Part shown: positions 6,196 to 7,367 of the stretch, piece after piece | Layout of the letters: every line of letters starts with the position of its first letter | Numbering within the stretch: position 1 is the stretch's first letter | Source of the DNA: Firmicutes bacterium UBA3932 | Lineage (GTDB): Bacteria; Bacillota; Clostridia; Peptostreptococcales; Anaerovoracaceae | Direction of reading: 5' to 3' | DNA: 7,367 nt | Assembly (NCBI GenBank): GCA_002385825.1 | Contig: DGEG01000109.1 | Coordinates: 1-7,367 of the forward strand | Position numbers and translations under genes: made by a program | Notes under the pieces: generated by a model | Told to the model about the DNA's origin: nothing | Database searches by the model: none | Seen by the model: the letters and a program-made list of their open reading frames with translations, nothing else

Positions 6196-6748
6196 TAAAG
6201 TCTTTTCGCTCATAGATGATTTGTTGAAGCATCCCGGAACAAAAATTATTGCCATTGACGGAAACGCCGCCGCCGGCAAAAGTGTTCTTGCTTCCCGCAT
6301 TGCTGAAAAATATGACTGCAATATCTTCCATATGGACGACTTTTTTCTTCCGCCTGAAACGAAGACAGAAGCCCGGCTTATCCAAACAGGCGGAAATGTG
6401 GATTGGGAACGCTTCCGTGAGGAAGTCCTGGAAAATATCCGCCGCGGGAATAAATTTTGTTACCGAAAATATGATTGCAAGATACAGAGCTTTCATCCCC
6501 CGGCGGAGGTCAACCCAAAGAAATTAAACCTGGTAGAAGGCGTTTACAGCCTGCATCCGGAATTAATCGATTATTATGACCTAAAGCTGTTTCTGTGGGT
6601 CGACGAGGAGGAACAGAGCCGCCGCATCCTTGCACGAAACGGAGCCGAGTTGCATAAGCGCTATATGGAAGAATGGATTCCCATGGAAAACCGCTATTTT
6701 GCCGAGTTCAATATAGAAGAAAATTGTGATTTCTCATTTCCCGGCTAA
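6173..6748 (+). CDS. Uridine kinase-like P-loop kinase
   Basis: The 191-residue cytoplasmic protein belongs to the uridine kinase/phosphoribulokinase/pantothenate kinase superfamily. Its Walker A motif is GNAAAGKS (30-37), followed by HMDDFFLPPE (53-62; the acidic DD pair is expected to take part in substrate and metal binding), GGNVDWERF (73-81), LVEGVYSLHP (120-129; Walker B-like LVEG), and an Arg-rich lid FLWVDEEEQSRRILARNG. It is shorter than classical Udk (about 210 residues) and carries the GNAAAGKS rather than GGSGSGKT loop, so the true substrate may not be uridine. The ATG at 6173 lies inside the transporter gene with a 23-nt overlap and only a poorly spaced AAAGG before it, suggesting translational coupling. 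A longer in-frame start at 6092 would add 27 residues of unrelated overlap with the transporter and is unlikely. Import-and-trap with the S component is the natural reading (inference). Confidence 0.8.
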   Translation: MKYKEHLDKVFSLIDDLLKHPGTKIIAIDGNAAAGKSVLASRIAEKYDCNIFHMDDFFLPPETKTEARLIQTGGNVDWERFREEVLENIRRGNKFCYRKYDCKIQSFHPPAEVNPKKLNLVEGVYSLHPELIDYYDLKLFLWVDEEEQSRRILARNGAELHKRYMEEWIPMENRYFAEFNIEENCDFSFPG

Positions 6749-6783
6749 ACTCTTATTCTTCCGTCATGTTCTTTTGTCATATC

Positions 6784-6848
6784 TTTTCACCATGGATTTC
6801 ATCTGCTATAGTAAAATATAAATAGTAATGTTATATGCAGTAAAATAT
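6784..6848 (+). promoter_or_regulatory. Candidate promoter of the DUF3842 gene with a 10-bp direct repeat
   Basis: TTTTCA (6784-6789), a 17-bp spacer and TATAGT (6807-6812) preceded by TGC (extended -10) form a plausible sigma-A promoter about 65 bp before the DUF3842 ATG. AGTAAAATAT occurs twice, at 6810-6819 and 6839-6848, exactly 29 bp apart. The first copy overlaps the -10 box, so the repeats could be a regulator's site or a second -10 region, or simply AT-rich coincidence. No terminator is visible between the kinase stop and this site. Confidence 0.45.
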
Positions 6849-6877
6849 CTCGGGAAGATAAGGATAGGAATGAGAAA

Positions 6878-7300
6878 ATGCGAATCGCAGTAATCGACGG
6901 GCAAGGCGGCGGAATCGGCAAGGCCATTGTAGAAAAACTCAGGGCTTCCGATCTTCCGGGGGTAACGATACTGGCTCTCGGAACAAATTCTGCCGCTACC
7001 ATGCAGATGAAAAAAGCAGGTGCCCATGAAGGCGCAACGGGAGAAAACGCCATCGTTTATAATATGGATCAGGTGGATATAGTAATGGGAGTAATAGCTA
7101 TACTAAATGCAAATTCCATGCTGGGAGAGCTTACTCCCAAAATGGCCGCTGCCATAGGCAGCAGCAAGGCGAAAAAAATATTGATTCCTGTCAATCGCTG
7201 CGGCATACAGGTGGTGGGATTGAAGCCCATGAACTTGTCCGCATATATTGACGAAGCGGTAGAAGCGGTAAAAGAGCACTTAGAAGAAAGACAGCAGTAA
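6878..7300 (+). CDS. DUF3842 family protein
   Basis: The 140-residue product opens with MRIAVIDGQGGGIGKAIVEKL, the hallmark of DUF3842, a small family common in anaerobic Firmicutes whose function is not established. The G8-Q-G-G-G-I-G14 loop after a first beta strand looks like a Rossmann-type nucleotide-binding turn. A Gly/Ala-rich middle (GTNSAATMQMKKAGAHEGATGENAIV region) and a conserved-looking PVNRCGIQVVG segment follow. No signal peptide or membrane helix is seen. AGGATAGGAA (6861-6870) lies just upstream of ATG 6878. It has its own promoter-like sequence but may also be read from the kinase gene. A role in the transporter/kinase pathway is only suggested by position. Confidence 0.88.
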   Translation: MRIAVIDGQGGGIGKAIVEKLRASDLPGVTILALGTNSAATMQMKKAGAHEGATGENAIVYNMDQVDIVMGVIAILNANSMLGELTPKMAAAIGSSKAKKILIPVNRCGIQVVGLKPMNLSAYIDEAVEAVKEHLEERQQ

Positions 7301-7367
7301 ACCTGCATATTAATTAATATAGTAAATTAATAAAACAATGTTACAGGCGAATTGTAAAATGAAGTTG
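7301..7367. other. Terminal AT-rich stretch with a 14-bp palindrome
   Basis: ATATTAATTAATAT (7307-7320) is a perfect A/T-only palindrome 7 bp after the DUF3842 stop. It has no T-run and is too weak for an intrinsic terminator. A second small inverted repeat, TTACA (7341-7345) with TGTAA (7353-7357), abuts an ATG at 7359 that could begin the next gene, but only three codons are inside the window and no good ribosome site precedes it. Confidence 0.3.

Noticed and set aside
7359..7367. Start of a further gene at ATG 7359
   Set aside because: Only three codons are visible and the preceding sequence has no convincing ribosome site.

Overview
The window looks like a chromosomal piece of an anaerobic Clostridia-type Firmicute. 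The evidence is strong AAGGAGG-type ribosome binding sites, intrinsic hairpin-T-run terminators, a group II ECF transporter S component, a DUF3842 protein, a Ctc-type L25, and a sigma-54 enhancer-binding activator driving a fermentation-style catabolic pair. The species cannot be named from this stretch.

Left half (1-4660): a leftward gene for a PAS-AAA+-HTH sigma-54 activator, cut by the window edge only in its last few residues, diverges from a two-gene catabolic operon. The 469-bp gap between them holds a candidate promoter for the activator, a cluster of inverted repeats that could be its enhancer sites, and a well-matched -24/-12 sigma-54 promoter (TGGTATGGTTTTTGCG). The operon encodes a CoA-acylating aldehyde dehydrogenase of the SucD/SauS type and a class III PLP aminotransferase resembling taurine:pyruvate or omega-amino-acid transaminases. 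It ends in a GC-rich terminator. Together they would convert an omega-amine (taurine, beta-alanine, GABA or similar; substrate unproven) to an aldehyde and then to an acyl-CoA. The predicted transcript begins almost directly with a long stem-loop.

Right half (4661-7367): a gene for ribosomal protein L25/Ctc behind a sigma-A-like promoter is followed by a 180-nt leader full of mutually exclusive hairpins. The leader ends in a terminator only a few bases before the ribosome binding site of an ECF transporter S component, so it looks like an attenuator or riboswitch of no class I recognise. The S-component gene overlaps a gene for a uridine-kinase-like P-loop kinase by 23 nt, suggesting import followed by phosphorylation of a small metabolite. 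A DUF3842 gene with its own promoter-like sequence closes the window.

The best candidates for undescribed biology are the attenuated ECF-transporter/kinase pair and the sigma-54-controlled aminotransferase/acylating dehydrogenase module with its enhancer cluster and 5'-terminal mRNA hairpin. I saw no CRISPR array, tRNA, rRNA, insertion sequence or phage gene.
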